Shown: positions 20,608-32,559, numbered from the stretch's first letter. The stretch is DNA of 64,000 nt from Prorocentrum cordatum (GCA_963575745.1 CAUYUJ010000739.1:5001-69000); one strand, 5' to 3'. Notes: generated by a model from the letters alone, not told the origin. Made by a program: numbers and translations.

Positions 20608-20660
20608 CACGACGACCACGACGACCACGACGACCACGACGACCACGACGACGAGCACGC
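20225..20660. repeat. GGA run and CGC/CGA/CCACGA triplet arrays
   Basis: A GGA run (20,230-20,272), then from 20,485 a block that changes from CGC/CCG to CGA to (CCACGA)n up to about 20,655. Poly-Thr, poly-Arg and poly-Val frames come from this array. Confidence 0.9.
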
Positions 20661-21300
20661 CCCTCGACGACTGCAGCCCGCCGCCGCGAGGGCCACCGGG
20701 CCATCGAGGGCCGCCGGGGGGCGGCCGGGGGGATCCGCCGAGGGCCGCCGGAGGCCGCCCGCCCCTGGCGGCGCGGCCGCCCAAGGGCCGCCGAGGGCCG
20801 CCGGAGGCCTCCGCGGCAGCCGCCGCGGCGGCGGCACCGCCCGGCGGGGGCCGCGCCTGCCGCGCCGCGGCGAGGCCCGGGGCCTCCGCGGGCGGCGCGG
20901 CCTCGGGGGCGGCGGCGGCGGCGGCGCGCGCGGCTGCCGGCCGCCCTCGGCCTCGTCCGCCTCTGCGCCGCCAGCGGGGGGGGGGCGACGACGTCGTCGT
21001 GGCGGCCGTGGCCGCGGGAGCGGGCGGCGCCACCGGCGTGGTCGTGGTCGTGGTCGTCGTGGCTGTGGCCATAGTCGCGGTCGTCGTGGTCAGATCTAAG
21101 AAGGGAGGAGCGGGGGGGAGGAGAGGAGAGGGGGGAGGGGTTGGAGGAGGGAGAGAGGGGGGAGAGAGGAGGGAGGGGGGAGGAAGAGGGGGAAGGGCCG
21201 AGAACGAGGGGGAGGGGCCAGGGGGACGGTGGGCGGGGGGGAGGGGAAGGAGGAACGGTAGGAAGTGAGAAGCAGGAGGGAGGGAGGAAGGGACGATTTT
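20661..21300. repeat. GGCCGCCG-rich and GGGGA-rich low-complexity DNA
   Basis: 20,690-20,990 is built of GGGCCGCCGGAGG-like words. 21,020-21,090 has GTCGTGGTCGTGG words. 21,100-21,290 is a G/A-rich stretch of GGAGGGGGG words. No gene is visible. Confidence 0.75.
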
Positions 21301-22049
21301 TTGTTTTACATCGACGTTCGGGATGCATGTGAAGCCTGACTGGGGCGGTTCAAAATGTGCAACCAGAGTCGGTCGGCTCTCAACCACTCGAAGAAATCCC
21401 GTCGCAGAGAGGCGTGACCCTCTCGCTCGCGTAGCGCGCATGCTGCCAGCTCGGAGCTTCTCTGGTGGGGCAATGCGAGCCGCGGCGGATGGGGCGAGGT
21501 GGAGATTCGCGCGGGGTGCGCCATTGCTGGCGGTGCTGGCCCCCCAAAGAATTGGAGCGGGGGCGCGCGCGAGGATCGCGCGCTGGTGATCTGATGCTCA
21601 GAAAGAGGCTCACCGAGCGTTGCCGAACTGTAAATCGGCACGCTGGCAGTGTACATGTTTTTCCTGCGCGGTGCTGCAAGCATCTGCCCGCTTCCTTTGC
21701 GTGCAAATTGGTGCAGGGCTAAGTAAGCACAAGGCATTCGGCCGCCTCCGCTCCTACATCAGGGCTGCCTATCTCTGGGGGCTCTTCCACGCGTGCATCC
21801 TTCGAATGCGAATCGAGGGGGCGCCGCTGCTGACTGTCACTGGTCTCGCCATCTAAATGACGCGAGCGCAGAAGTTGCGCGATCTGCGCAGTCGACTGAC
21901 GCCGAAAAAGAGGGACTTGCACGCGCAGAGAAGACGGGTCTCGAGTGTCGGCTGGTCGCGGCGGGCCCAGGCGCCACCTGCTCAAGCCGTCGAGCTCGCT
22001 GCTCAGTTCCTCTTCCAGCCATCCCGGGGGCATGGCGCCCGCGCGCGCT
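21301..22049. other. unique sequence, no gene recognised
   Basis: Open frames on both strands overlap and none is recognisable. The right part may belong to the degraded minus-strand coding stretch that follows. Confidence 0.35.
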
Positions 22050-22430
22050 ACGGCCGCGCCCTCGGCGCGCGAGGCGCGCGGGAGGAGGTCCCGCTGCGGG
22101 CGGTCTGCATCGCTGCGAGTAGCTGCACCTTGGACTGGTCGCGGTATTTCTCCTTGCGGGCTGCCTGTGCGTGGCTCTCGATGCCGATCAGGGTGCGCCG
22201 TCATCTCTGCTCGCCGTCGCCGTTGACGTCATTCAGGGAGCGGCTAGGCTCGACCTCCATCGCCCCGCCCACGTCGCTGTCCGCGACCGCCCCCGCCAAG
22301 GCGACCAGCGGGGAGGCCGCGGGAGCCTCGATAATCTTGAAGCCCTCTTTGTCGCCCCACCTCGGCCGGTCGACCTCGCCCCGCGTCGGGCGCGCCCTCC
22401 TTGCGGGCGATTTTTGACCGAAATCTCAAA
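22050..22430 (-). pseudogene. degraded minus-strand coding stretch, family unknown
   Basis: Read on the minus strand from about 22,385 the translation is coding-like: EVDRPRWGDKEGFKIIEAPA, then an Ala/Val-rich segment with DSDVGGAMEVEPSRSLNDVN. It then meets an in-frame TGA near 22,198, after which the same frame continues IGIESHAQAARKEKYRDQSK and QLLAAMQTARSG. The stop inside otherwise sensible sequence suggests a pseudogene or an unseen intron. The family is not recognised; retrotransposon ORF1-type sequence is one possibility. Confidence 0.35.
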
Positions 22431-22896
22431 AGTAGTCAAAATGAGAGCCACTTTTGAACGCGCATGGGGAATGCTCCGACAATGCTTCGGGAACGCCGCG
22501 ATCTCTGCTGGGGGATAATCCTGTTTTCGCGATTTCCCCCTCGCGCGTTTCGGCGCGCGCAGAATACACGGCGCCCTGCGCGTCAGACAAAGGGGGCGCC
22601 TTCTCAGCGCCGCGCAAGCTATGGCCGCATTTATTTCGCTACAGAAGAAACTCGATGCACATTCAATGGCTTCGCGTTCGCGCGAGAGCGAACCGACCCT
22701 GCTGCGCGCTCAGCCGACTCCACCGCCACTGGGCTCGCCTCGAGGACGAGCGCCAGACGCAGCACGTGCCCCGAGGGCACGCGAGGAGGGCCACCAGAAA
22801 ACAGCCAATCCAAACGCGCAGGCGATCCAAAGGCAACCGCCGATCGAAACGCGCGCAGATGGCAAGCGAGAAGCGCCGCAACGTTGAAAATAAAGG
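22431..22896. other. unique sequence, no gene recognised
   Basis: Frames on both strands run into the poly-G tract; nothing recognised. Confidence 0.4.
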
Positions 22897-22918
22897 TCGG
22901 GGGGGGGGGGGGGGGGGT

Positions 22919-22964
<46 letters not shown>

Positions 22965-23013
22965 GGGGGGGGGGGGGGGGGGGGGGGGGGGGAGGTGGTG
23001 GGGGGGGGGGGGG
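22897..23013. repeat. poly-G tract
   Basis: About 115 bp that is almost entirely G, with single T or A interruptions. Such a tract is prone to sequencing and assembly error, so its true length is uncertain. Confidence 0.9.
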
Positions 23014-23049
23014 CTAGCGGAACGCCGCAAGCTCGCCCTTGCATTGATC

Positions 23050-24483
23050 GGCCGATCGATCAATATTCCGATCGACCGGTTGACCGCCCCCCCCGCGCCC
23101 TTCCTCCCCCGCCCCAAGTTGCAAATGCTTGTCAATGAAGGCGAGGACGGGTGAGCTGACCGCCGCGATGGCTCTGCGTTTGACGGGCAGCGCGAAGGCG
23201 CCCGCCGCGCGGGCCATCGCGAGGCGCTCGCGGTTCGTTGCCTGGAACAGCATCTTGCCGTGCAGGTTCTTGCCCTTGGGAATCCAATGTTTGTCGCTGC
23301 GTTGACCGCGGCGACGGCGACCGCCGCGCTGGCGGCGGAAGGGGCCCTGCTCCGGGCGTTGCGAGTTCTTGTTCCTGGTCTGCTGGTGGCGGCCCGGGCG
23401 CAGCCGCGCCCGATGCCCCCTTCGCCTTCGCGGCCTCGGCGGCGCCGTTTGCTGTGCCATCGCCCCCAGACGCCGCTGAAGATGCCCGAGGGGCGCGCCG
23501 CGAAGCCCGCGCCTCCATGGGTTCGGCCGCGGCTGCCGCAAGTGCTCTGGCGCCCGCGCGAGGCCGGCGTGCCCGAGGTCGCGGTTCAGCAGCGGGCGCT
23601 GGTGGAGGTGGCGCAGCATGGTGAAGGGGGCGGAGCGGCGCCGCCTGGCAAGCGCGCCGAAATTCTGGCGGGGGGGAGAGGGGGGAATTGGATCAGCGGG
23701 CGCTGGAAAGCGCGGCGCCGCACTCCCCCACGCGCGCGGCCGCGGCCGCGCGCCCGAGCCCGCCGCAAGTGAGCGGGCCCGCGGCGCTGGCCGCTGCCGC
23801 CGACCACCTCGAGGCGGACGGCGATCTTGGCGGGCGCCGAGGGCGCGGCGAGCTTGGCGCGCCTGGAGATCACGGCCCTGCCCTTGGTGGAGGGCGCTCC
23901 GCTGGGTTCCGCGAAGCTTGGGCCCCTGGCAGACCCCGTTGCCCCGCACGACATGCACGCGACCGCAGGCATCTCGAGGACGAAGTCCGCATGCTTCTGC
24001 GGCAGGGACCTTCAACAGGTAGGGATCCTGAGCGCCCACAGCCCTCAACTTCTCGTTGGCCTCGGTCGTCGCGGCAACGAAAGGCCCTGGGCACCAGCTG
24101 CTACGCTGTGCCCACCTGCAGCGCGAGCACCACCGCTTGCCCTCAGGACGTCGCAGGTCGCACTCGAGCTTGGTCGCCACTTGCGCCAAGGACGCCCTGG
24201 GCGCGGGTTCGTTGGGCGCGGCAGCCGTGCGCGTGGTGTTGCTCCCGCCCAGCGCGCCACCCACCACCGAGATCCATATCGCCACGCCCTCGACCATCTT
24301 GCTAGCAGCCACGAGCTTCCGCCTCGCAGCAGGCGTAAAGCGACCATGAGCAGCAGCACTCTTCGCGGCCTTGTCGGCGAGCTGCTTGCCGTACCAACCC
24401 CTGTAACGCGATGCGGCCGCCGTCGACCACCGACCGCCTAGATCGTCGACCACCAGGCATCTTCCGCACCGGGGGGCCCGCAT
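23050..24483 (-). CDS. possible minus-strand coding region, frame-broken or multi-exon
   Basis: A minus-strand frame is open through this whole stretch, but only parts look coding: WYGKQLADKAAKSAAAHGRF and KLVAASKMVEGVAIWISVVG near the upstream end (24,300-24,400), and KMLFQATNRERLAMARAAGA followed by VLAFIDKHLQ at the other end (23,130-23,260). In the middle a different minus frame looks better (MPAVACMSCGATGSARGPSF, then RRAKLAAPSAPAKIAVRLEV, about 23,780-23,972). So the real product, if any, is spliced or frameshifted. The family is not recognised. The region ends near the assembly gap. Confidence 0.3.
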
Positions 24484-24524
24484 CGCGCAAGCCGCCGAAC
24501 TCGCCCAGGAGCCTCCACACCTCG

Positions 24525-24624
24525 NNNNNNNNNNNNNNNNNNNNNNNNNNNNNNNNNNNNNNNNNNNNNNNNNNNNNNNNNNNNNNNNNNNNNNNNNNNN
24601 NNNNNNNNNNNNNNNNNNNNNNNN
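24525..24624. other. assembly gap (100 N)
   Basis: Exactly 100 N, a conventional scaffold gap of unknown real size. It removes the upstream part of the LINE whose 3' part begins at 24,625. Confidence 1.
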
Positions 24625-27029
24625 AAGAATTACGTTTCCCTCGTGAGGCTGCTCTAACGAGTGTTGCGTATCTCGGGGTAGATCAGTCTGGAGCCTCTCA
24701 ACGCACTAGGCCGCATGCCAGAGATAAGCAGCGAACACGATTTTCCAAGATGCGGTTCAGGCTCAGGAAGCACAAGCGACTGGCGCGCACTGTAGCAGGG
24801 TGCACTAGGAAGTCCTTTCAGCGAGTTTTGAAGACTGGTGTTTCCACGGGTGCTGCCTTCGGCACCGAGGTCCTGGGCCTAAACAATCTTGAATGGTTTA
24901 ACTTTCGAAGGCTCCAAAGCCGAGTGCATTCCCCCCAGCATGGAGGAACAAGTTTAAGCGCAAAAACGGTTCTTTTTGGAGATGAGAGTGCGAGGTCGGC
25001 GTTAGCTCCCGCGTTGCTGTGGTGTCGTATGTTGTGGCTGGCTCAGTCTAACGCCGACCGAGCGCTTGTCTCCACGCATGAGTTGTGTAGAATGTGGCGA
25101 GAAGCCAAAGCCAGCAGTCCCCGATCCTGGCATGCGAGCAAAGGGCCCCTCTCGAGAGCGAGGCTCGCAGCTTGTCGTGCAGGATGGGATGCACCCGATC
25201 CGCTCCTCTGGACAGACCACAACGGTCTACAAGTCAACATCGGCCAGTTGGCTCCAGGGCTGCTTTTAGAGTTGCTCGAAGCTGGGCTACAGCGCCAGCA
25301 TGAACAGGCCTTGGCGCGCAAGCTTGGTTTTGAGCAGGCGCACTGTGCGACGTTTGATCTTGTGCGCAAGCAGATCTGTGCCTCGAGCAGCAAAAAGTTT
25401 ACACGATATCAACAGTTTTTGGTTCGGTGCTGTGCCTGCGATGCTCTTTGGACTGAAGAGCGAGCGCGACTCTCGGGGTACACAACCTCGGGAAAATGCA
25501 GGTGCGGTAGAGTAGACACGCTGCACCATAGGTTATACACTTGTGATCTGCCTGAGGTCAGAGAGGCCAGAGAAGCAGCCGAGATTCCAGAGTCTTTTAT
25601 TTCGGCAGGATGCGAGAGCACTGATCAGATTTATACCAGAGGGCTCTTCGTCTTTGATCCCAGTGAGGTTCCCCCCCCGTGTGCGTCGAGTGATTGTTGT
25701 GTTGTGGGGGGTGATGGCGAAGAGATCCCTCAGACTCCCGAGCAGGTGGGGCAGCTTCTGGGGGAGCATCAATTGATGGAGTTAGCCGCAGACGGGTCAT
25801 GCACGAAGCAAGCGTTGAGATGTCTTCGGAGGGCGGCATGGGCCATTGCGCTGTTGCGGCCTGAGAGCGAAGATGTCCTGGCGGTCCTTCGAGGCCCCGT
25901 GGCTGGCTCCCCCCCCCAGACCCCTGCTTTTGCGGAGCACCTAGCCTATGCATTAGCTGGGCAAGTTTCAGATCGAGAGACCCATGTCGGTTTAGATTGC
26001 CTCGCTGTTGTAACCACCGCTCAGAGGTCTCTCGAGGCACAGACACGGTCCTCTAATAAGTATGCTGCTGTGCGCCTGTTTGCTCAGTCACTCCCAGGCA
26101 CGTCGAATATAAGCCTCACGAGGCATGTGAAAGCTCACAGGTCGGACGAGGCCATCTCTGTTTTGCAGGGTGACGAGTTGAGGTATGCTCAGGCGAATAA
26201 AGCCGCAGATGCTCATGCCAAAATCGCCTTGACTATGCATGCTCGCCCAGACCCCAGTTTCCTAGAGAAGGTCGAAGAGGCAGAGGTCAAGGCCACCAGG
26301 TTTATCAAACTGGCCGCAGCAGTGCTTCCGTGTTTTCAGAATGACAAGAGGTGGTCCAGGCCTCCCCGTAGCAGGCGGCCCCAGGATAAGCGGTGCAGTA
26401 GTTTTCATGAATGGGCCTCCACGCTGGTGGGCCACCAGTGCAAGCAGTGTTTGATTGTTGCGCCTCCTGGGGACTCGCCGCCGATGGACGGCTGCAAGGG
26501 CACCCCTGCATTCTTGCGCAAGCTTCTTGGGGATGCCAAGGGTCACCAGGTCGTTGCGGTCCAGGGCTCTGTTGTTGGTGGAGGCTCTCAGATCCCTGGG
26601 ATCCCCACGAGGCGAGCGGTCCAGCAGTTTCTCTGTGTTCAGTGTGGGGGGTGGTCTCAGGGCCGCGGGGCCAAGTTGGGCAAAGTGTGCCTTCCCCCCA
26701 CCAAGAAGGGGATAGAGATTCTCCAGGCTTTCAGGAAAGGGCTAGGTCCCAATCCTCGGCTACGATCGGCCATCGATCGTGTGATACCCTTCAGCCAGGT
26801 GGAGATCCAGGCTACCACTCGGGCAGAGGCTCGAGTGGTCACTCGAGTGCGGACGACGGCGGCCGCGGCGGCGACGACGACGGCGCCGCAGGAAGATCCC
26901 GCGGCGCCGCAGGATCGGCCCGCGCAGGACCCGCCGTCGTACGAGCGCCGCCTGTCGGCGCTCTTCGACAGGATCAGGGCAAAGGAGGAGGCCAGGCGAG
27001 GAACGCCCACGCCTCCCGCCTTGCCCTAA
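24625..27029 (+). CDS. LINE polyprotein, 3' part with RNase H domain, uninterrupted
   Basis: About 800 codons, open from the gap edge to TAA 27,027-27,029, form the C-terminal part of a non-LTR retrotransposon protein; the RT itself must lie in or before the gap. First comes a thumb/connection-like region, then a Cys/His motif (CCACDALW..CRCG..LHHRLYTC). The RNase H domain follows, which degrades RNA in RNA-DNA hybrids: AADGS (Asp 25,791-25,793), FAEHLAY (Glu 25,935-25,937), GLDCLAV (Asp 25,995-25,997), VKAHRSD (His 26,136-26,138) and KAADAHAK (Asp 26,208-26,210). All expected catalytic positions are present. A C-terminal zinc-binding region has HQCKQC and FLCVQCGGW..C. The frame has no stop or shift, unlike the LINE at 13-17 kb, so this copy is young or under selection. 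The tail is Ala/Thr-rich, then ERRLSALFDRIRAKEEARRG. Confidence 0.85.
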
Positions 27030-27106
27030 CCCGTTTGTCTTTTTTCCCCCTTTTTGTGTAGTCATGTGACTTGTCCTTATGGCTGTTCTTCTTCTTCTTC
27101 CCCCCC
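27030..27106 (+). other. probable LINE 3' untranslated end
   Basis: T-rich sequence follows the stop codon (TTTTTTCCCCC.., later TTCTTCTTCTTCTTCC). No poly-A tail or target duplication could be identified. Confidence 0.35.
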
Positions 27107-27250
27107 CCCGTCGCTTCGGCGCGACTCACTGACCACGTCCTGGTCCCCGACCGGCAACGTCCCGAGCCTTGTCCGGCCTCCCGCCCCGCGGAGCGGAGCC
27201 ACACGCTATCCGCTCGCAGGGGGTAGCGCGACGCCGTGGCCGCAGCTCCT
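27107..27250 (+). repeat. hairpin-bearing dispersed repeat B, copy 1
   Basis: This copy aligns with 35,806-35,955 and 62,096-62,240: CTTCGGCGCGAC, CCACGTCC, CCCGAGCCT, GCGGAGCGGAGC, CACACGCTATCCGCTCGCAG, TAGCG. Its hairpin arms are partly eroded compared with the copy at 62 kb. Confidence 0.65.
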
Positions 27251-27440
27251 GGGTCCCGCGTGTGGAACAAATCAAGAGGTCGGAGGTCTGGGCAAGGGGC
27301 CGATTTCGGTTCACCAGGGGCATCGAAAACAGTTTGGGATTGAGAGTCCAGTCCCCGGGATTGGGTCCACAGGTGCCGCGGGCGTGGAAAACGAAGGACC
27401 GCCGACCCAGCGGACGCATGCAGTGCGATTGCAGGAGGAG

Positions 27441-27441
27441 G

Positions 27442-27491
<50 letters not shown>

Positions 27492-28233
27492 CTGATGATG
27501 ATGATGCTGCTGCTGCTGCTGAAGGTGATGGTGATGCTGATGATGATGGTGATGGTGATGGTGATGGTGAGGAAGAGGATGCTGGTGATGACGATGATGA
27601 TAATGCTGCCAATGATGATGATGGCGATGGCGACGGCGATGCTGACGATGATGATGCTGCTGCTGATGATGATAATGTTGATGTTGATGATGGTGATGGT
27701 GGTGGTGATGATGGTGATGATGATGTCAGCGGCGGCGACGGCGATGATGACGACGACGATGATGACGATGATGATGAGGATGATGAGGATGATGGCTATG
27801 ATGCTGATTGTGTTGTTGGTGTTGGTGGTGATGATGGTGGTAATGATGATGCTGATGAGTATGATGATGACGATGGTGATGGCGACGGCAGCAACGACGA
27901 CGACGCCGACGACGACGATGACGATGACGATGATGATGATGATGATGATGATGATGAGGATGCTTTGGCTGATGAAGATGAGGATGTTGATGATGATGGC
28001 CATGGTGATTTGATGATGGTGAGAATGATGGTGTACTTGCGGACGATGACGATTATGTTGGCGATGCTGCGGCTGCTGATGATGATGATGACGACGAACA
28101 TGGATATGTTGCTGAAGACGATGACAATGATGATGATACTGATGATGCTGATGGTGATGGTGATGCTGACGCTGACGATGATGATGACTACCATGACGAT
28201 GATGATGCTGCTGATGATGATGATGATGATGTC

Positions 28234-28279
<46 letters not shown>

Positions 28280-28291
28280 TCGATGATGATG

Positions 28292-28323
<32 letters not shown>

Positions 28324-28420
28324 GATGATGATTATGATGATGGTGATGATGATGATGATGGTTATTATTAGTATGCGGATGACGATGATAATGATGATTC
28401 TGATACATCTGGTGATTAGG
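27441..28420. repeat. (GAT)n trinucleotide array 1
   Basis: About 980 bp of GAT/ATG triplets with CTG, GGT and GAC variants. Six frames stay open for long stretches as poly-Met, poly-Asp, poly-His, poly-Ile or poly-Ser; none is a gene. 27,251-27,440 has no recognisable feature. Confidence 0.95.
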
Positions 28421-29000
28421 ATGCTGGTTGCTGAGGAGGAGGAGGTGGAGGAGGAGGATGAGCAGGAGTGGGGGTGTTTTAAGAAAGCAGTGGCCCCATT
28501 CAGGATGTGGGGAGCAATCGGTCTAGCACGCAGCCAGATGGCTCTTTAGCGGCATTGTTGTTCTAATGTGCGTCATGTGGAATCCATCCTTAGAACAGGA
28601 ATCGACCCGGAATTCTTAGACCTTGAAGCAAATAGGAACCCTTACATAATATCTCTTTGCGCAAGTCATCGAAATGCCATTAACAAATACGATTCGGAAC
28701 TGCTGTGCTGTCATCGTTTCCAACTCCGAAGGCTGGAACAACATGATGTTTTACATTGTTTCCAGCCCTGAGCACTGAAGACACTTTGTCTCGCACTCCC
28801 TGGCTACACTGCTTCTGGCCAGATCTGAAGGTTACGAGCTATTTCATTTTACAGCGCGTCCAACTCAGGAGTGTGTCAACCATTATGCAGTATTTCAGTT
28901 TTGCCCAGCTCTTCCAGCTCATCAAGATGACACATGTTGTGCGTTCCAGCGGTCCGAGCCTTTCTTCCGGTTCACCAGACACTATGCATTAGGTCCGTAG
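28421..29000. other. unique, AT-richer sequence, no gene recognised
   Basis: This is one of the few stretches of ordinary composition. Short frames exist on the plus strand, with no motif that I recognise. Confidence 0.4.
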
Positions 29001-29636
29001 TCTTGGAGCAACTGTTAGCCAGCGTGGACCCCACACTGTGAGTGTTTCTATCAAGGCGTACCAGGGCTTAGCAACGCTTAAAAATGACTTGCAAGGGCTG
29101 ACCAAAGCTTACCATGGCTTAACAACGTTCACCAAGGCTGAGCAGGGCCCAGCTGGGCTTAGCACGTCTTAGCATATACCCCCAAGGAATAGCAAATATT
29201 AGCAGAACGGAGCATGACGTAGCAGGGTCTACCAGGACTTTCCTAGGTTGCGCAACATCTACCAGGGTTGGGCAGATCGTGGCAATGCCTATGCAGGCTT
29301 AGAGGCTTACCAGAGCTTAGCAGCGCTTAGCAGAGCGTAGCAGGACCGAGTAACACTTAGTATATCTTAGCATGGCTTAGCAGGGCCGACCAAGGCTTAC
29401 CACAGAGCAGCTGGGCTCAGCAGAGCTTGGCATGGCGTAACAAGGCTGGACATGACATAGCAATCATCAGCTGGGCTTGCCCGGGTTACCAAAGTTTAGC
29501 AAGTCGACCGATATTACCTGTGCGCGGCAGGACTTACCAGGACTGAGCAGGCAAACGTGGCAAACGAATTGGCAGACTGAGCTGACTAGCGGAAATGCTG
29601 GCAAACTGATGGTATAGCTGCAGGAGTGAGGAGGCT

Positions 29637-29670
<34 letters not shown>

Positions 29671-30360
29671 GAGAGAGGGAGAGAGAGAGAGAGAGCGAGA
29701 GAGAGAGAGGCAGAGAGAGAGAGAGAGACAGAGAGAGACAACCAGACAGACAGGGAGAGGAATCGACAGAACACATGGGGAACTTTCGCTAGGCTGAGCA
29801 ACATTTACCAGGGTTCAGCAAGGCTTAACAGGGCTAGCAAGGCCTACCAAGCTTACCTGAGCTTAGCAAGGTTTACTAAGCTTACCTGATATTAGCAAGG
29901 CTTACCAAGCGTAAGAGGGCCAAGCAGAGCTTACCATGGCTTACCACAGCCAGTCCCAGCAGTGTGTACCAAGACATAGCAGGGCTTAGCAGAGCTCGTC
30001 AATGCTCAGCAGTGCTTAGCAGGCTCAGTATGTATTAGCAATAGTTGCAATGCCTGAGCACGGCTTACCAAGGCTTAGCATGGCAGCAAGGCTGACCAAG
30101 TCTTTGCAGGCTTAGCGGGGCTCAGCAAAGTTCGGCAGGGCTTAAGACTTCGCGAGGACCAGCAGGGCTTAGCGAAGCTTGCCAAGGTTTAGCAAGTCAG
30201 AGCAAGGCCCAACGAGGCTTACCAAGCCCAGCTGGGTTTAGCACAGGCTACTATGCTTAGCAGCCTTTAGCAGAGGTTACCAGGGCATAGCAGATCTTAC
30301 CAAATCTTAGCAGGGCTCAGCAGGGTGTGCCAGGACTTAGCAGGGCTTTGTCGAGCTTGT
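29001..30360. repeat. TTAGCA/CCA-rich degenerate minisatellite with (GA)n
   Basis: About 1.3 kb of a diverged 10-20 bp unit built from AGCAGGGCTTAGCA, ACCAAGGCTTACCA and similar words. It is interrupted at 29,637-29,755 by a (GA)n/(GAGAGG)n microsatellite. The TTAGC word recalls the array at 231-712. Confidence 0.85.
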
Positions 30361-30749
30361 CAGGGTCGAGCTGTGCCAGAAGATGAGGACCACGATGCAG
30401 CGAACGAAAGAAGCACGACCAGGTCGTCGTCGTCGTTGTCGTCGACGTCGTTGTTGCCCTCTTCGTCTTTTTCCTCCTCATCCCTGGTGCCGCGAGGCCC
30501 CCGTGACTTCCCCGCTTCGCCCTCCCAAGCGGCCGCAGCGCCCAGGCTGCTGCCGCCTTTGGCGCGGGCGCTTTCGCCGGGCATGGGCTCGAGGTGCGGG
30601 GCCTGAAGAGGGGGCGGAGGAAGAGGATCGAGGATTGCTATCTTGTTGAACTGTCAATGCTCAAGAACTCAAGACAAGAAATCGTGGAGTCCATTCGCCC
30701 GTGCCCATGTGTTTCTCAGTTGAAGTGCAGCCCTCGGCGCTCGCGCCTT
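30361..30749. other. unique sequence; one acidic minus-strand frame
   Basis: A 74-codon minus-strand frame (30,360-30,584) has an acidic segment rich in D and E (DEEEKDEEGNNDVDDNDDDD). It is short and unrecognised and is not called as a gene. Confidence 0.3.
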
Positions 30750-32559
30750 ATTTTTCCCTAGCCAGCCCGTGGGGCCTCGTTTTGTAGAGACACTGCTCCG
30801 CGTCCTTCCTCCTCCTCTCCTCCTGCCCTCCTCCATTCCTGCTTCTGCCTTCCGCATGTCAACCACCTCGGCGTACCCAGCACAGCTTGTCGTGGTCCAT
30901 AGTGAGCTCCACCGAAGGCCCCAATGGCAGGTTCCACATGCGGTGCCCTGCCCACCGCATGTACATTTCGGCACGCTCCCTGCCCACCGCATGTCCATCT
31001 GGGCACACCCCTCGCACGTTCCCACACGGAGCTGGCAGGTTCCACACGCGGTTCCCCGACGATTGCGGCACACCCCTCACATGCTTCGTGGCCCTATTGG
31101 GAACTCCACTGCAGGCCCCAGTGGCAGGACCGCGCGCGGTTCCTCGCCCATGTCAGCACACCCCTCGCACGTGTCGTGGCCCCACGGGGATCTCCACCGA
31201 AGGCCCAAACTTCAGCGCCCGCATGGCGGCACCGCACCCAGATCGGCACTCCCAGTACAGCGCTTCGTGGCCCGATAGGGAGCTCCCCCGAGGGCCCCGC
31301 TGGCAGGGCCCACATGCGGTTTCCCGACCACCGCATGTCCATTTCGGCACGTTCACGCCCAACGCATGTCCATATCGGCACACCCCTCACACGCTGCGTG
31401 GCCCCATAGGGAGCTCCACCGAAGGCCCCAAGCGCACGCATGGCGGCACCGCACCGATTTCGGCACACCCATTACAGTGTTTCGTGGCCCCAGAGGGAGC
31501 TCCACCGAAGGCCCACATAGCAGCGCCCACATGGCGGCACCGCATGCCCATAGCGGCCCCCCCCCTCACACGTTTCGTGGCCCGATAGGGAGCTCCCCCG
31601 AAGGCCCCACTGGCAGGGTCCACACGCTGTTCCCTGGCCATTTTGACACCCCTCGCACGCTTCGTGGCCCCATAGGGACCTGCACTGCGGGCCCCAGTGG
31701 CAGGGTCAATATGGTTCCCGGCTCATTACACCCTTCACCTGTTTCGTGGCCCCAGGAGCCCCACCGAAGGCCCAGAAGGTAGGGTCCACATGCGGTCTCC
31801 CGCCCATTCCGGCACACCCCTCACACGTTTCGTTGCCGCAAAGGGAGCTCCACCGAAGGCCCCAGTGTCAGGGTCCACATGCCGTTCCCCGCCCATGTCG
31901 GTACACCCTTCGCACGTTTCGTGGCCCCATAGGAAAGGAGCTCCACCGAAGGCCCCAGCGGCAGGATCCACATGCGGTTTCCCGATCACCGCATGTCCAT
32001 TTCGGCACGCTCCCGCCCACCGCAGTTCTATATCGGCACACCTTTCGCACGTTTCGTGGCCTCATAGGGAGGGAGCTCCACCGAAGGCCCCCGTGGCAGG
32101 GTCCACATACGGTTCCCGACCAACCCATGTCCATTTCGTTTCGCTCCCGACCACCAGATGTCCATTTTGGCACGCTTCCGCCCACCGCATGTCCATATCG
32201 GCACACCCTTCACACGTTTCGTGGCCCCATGGGGAGCTCCATCGAAGGCCCCAGTGGCAGCGCACGCATGGCGGCACCACAACGAGGTCGGCACACCCGT
32301 CACGCGCTTCGTGACCCCCTCGGGAGCTCCATCGAAGGCCCCCGTGGGAGCGCCTGCATGGCGGCCCGGCCTCTTTTTGGCGCATCCTTCGCGCGTCTCG
32401 TGGCCTTGTATGGGAAGCTCCACCGCAGGCCGAGATGGCACCGCCCGCACGACGGCTCCCCGCGCTCAGTTCGGCACACCCCTCACACGCTCCGTGGCCC
32501 CATAGGGATCTCTCCGCCGAGGGCACACATGGCAACGACGGTATTCGCAACTGCATATG
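30750..32559 (+). repeat. cassette 1: leader, TCC run, ~100-bp minisatellite
   Basis: The leader is at about 30,752-30,800 (TTTTTCCCTAGCCAGCCCGT, GGGGCCTCGTTTTG, GCTCCGCGTCC), followed by a short TCC run. From 30,900 come many diverged copies of a unit with GGGAGCTCCACCGAAGGCCC, CAGTGGCAGGGTCCACATGC, GTCCATTTCGGCACACCCCT and CACGTTTCGTGGCCCCATAG. The right end is AACGACGGTATTCGCAACTGC at 32,534-32,554, where a MITE begins after ATATG. Confidence 0.8.

Noticed and set aside
20345-21268. Poly-Thr/Pro/Arg frame of 307 codons
   Set aside because: It is produced by CGC/CGA/CCACGA repeats and GGCCGCCG words; no non-repetitive core.
27441-28420. Very long open frames rich in Met, Asp, His, Ile or Ser (also at 39.2-39.95 and 51.5-52.4 kb)
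   Set aside because: They are translations of GAT/ATC triplet arrays, open in most frames on both strands at once.
31094-31989. Minus-strand frames with repeated CRNRxGxAxxxLGxFGGxPYGA blocks
   Set aside because: They are translations of the cassette-1 minisatellite; frames change between units.
30900-32540. CRISPR-like look of regularly repeated blocks with variable parts
   Set aside because: Units are diverged throughout, have no constant short repeat with unique spacers, and the context is eukaryotic.
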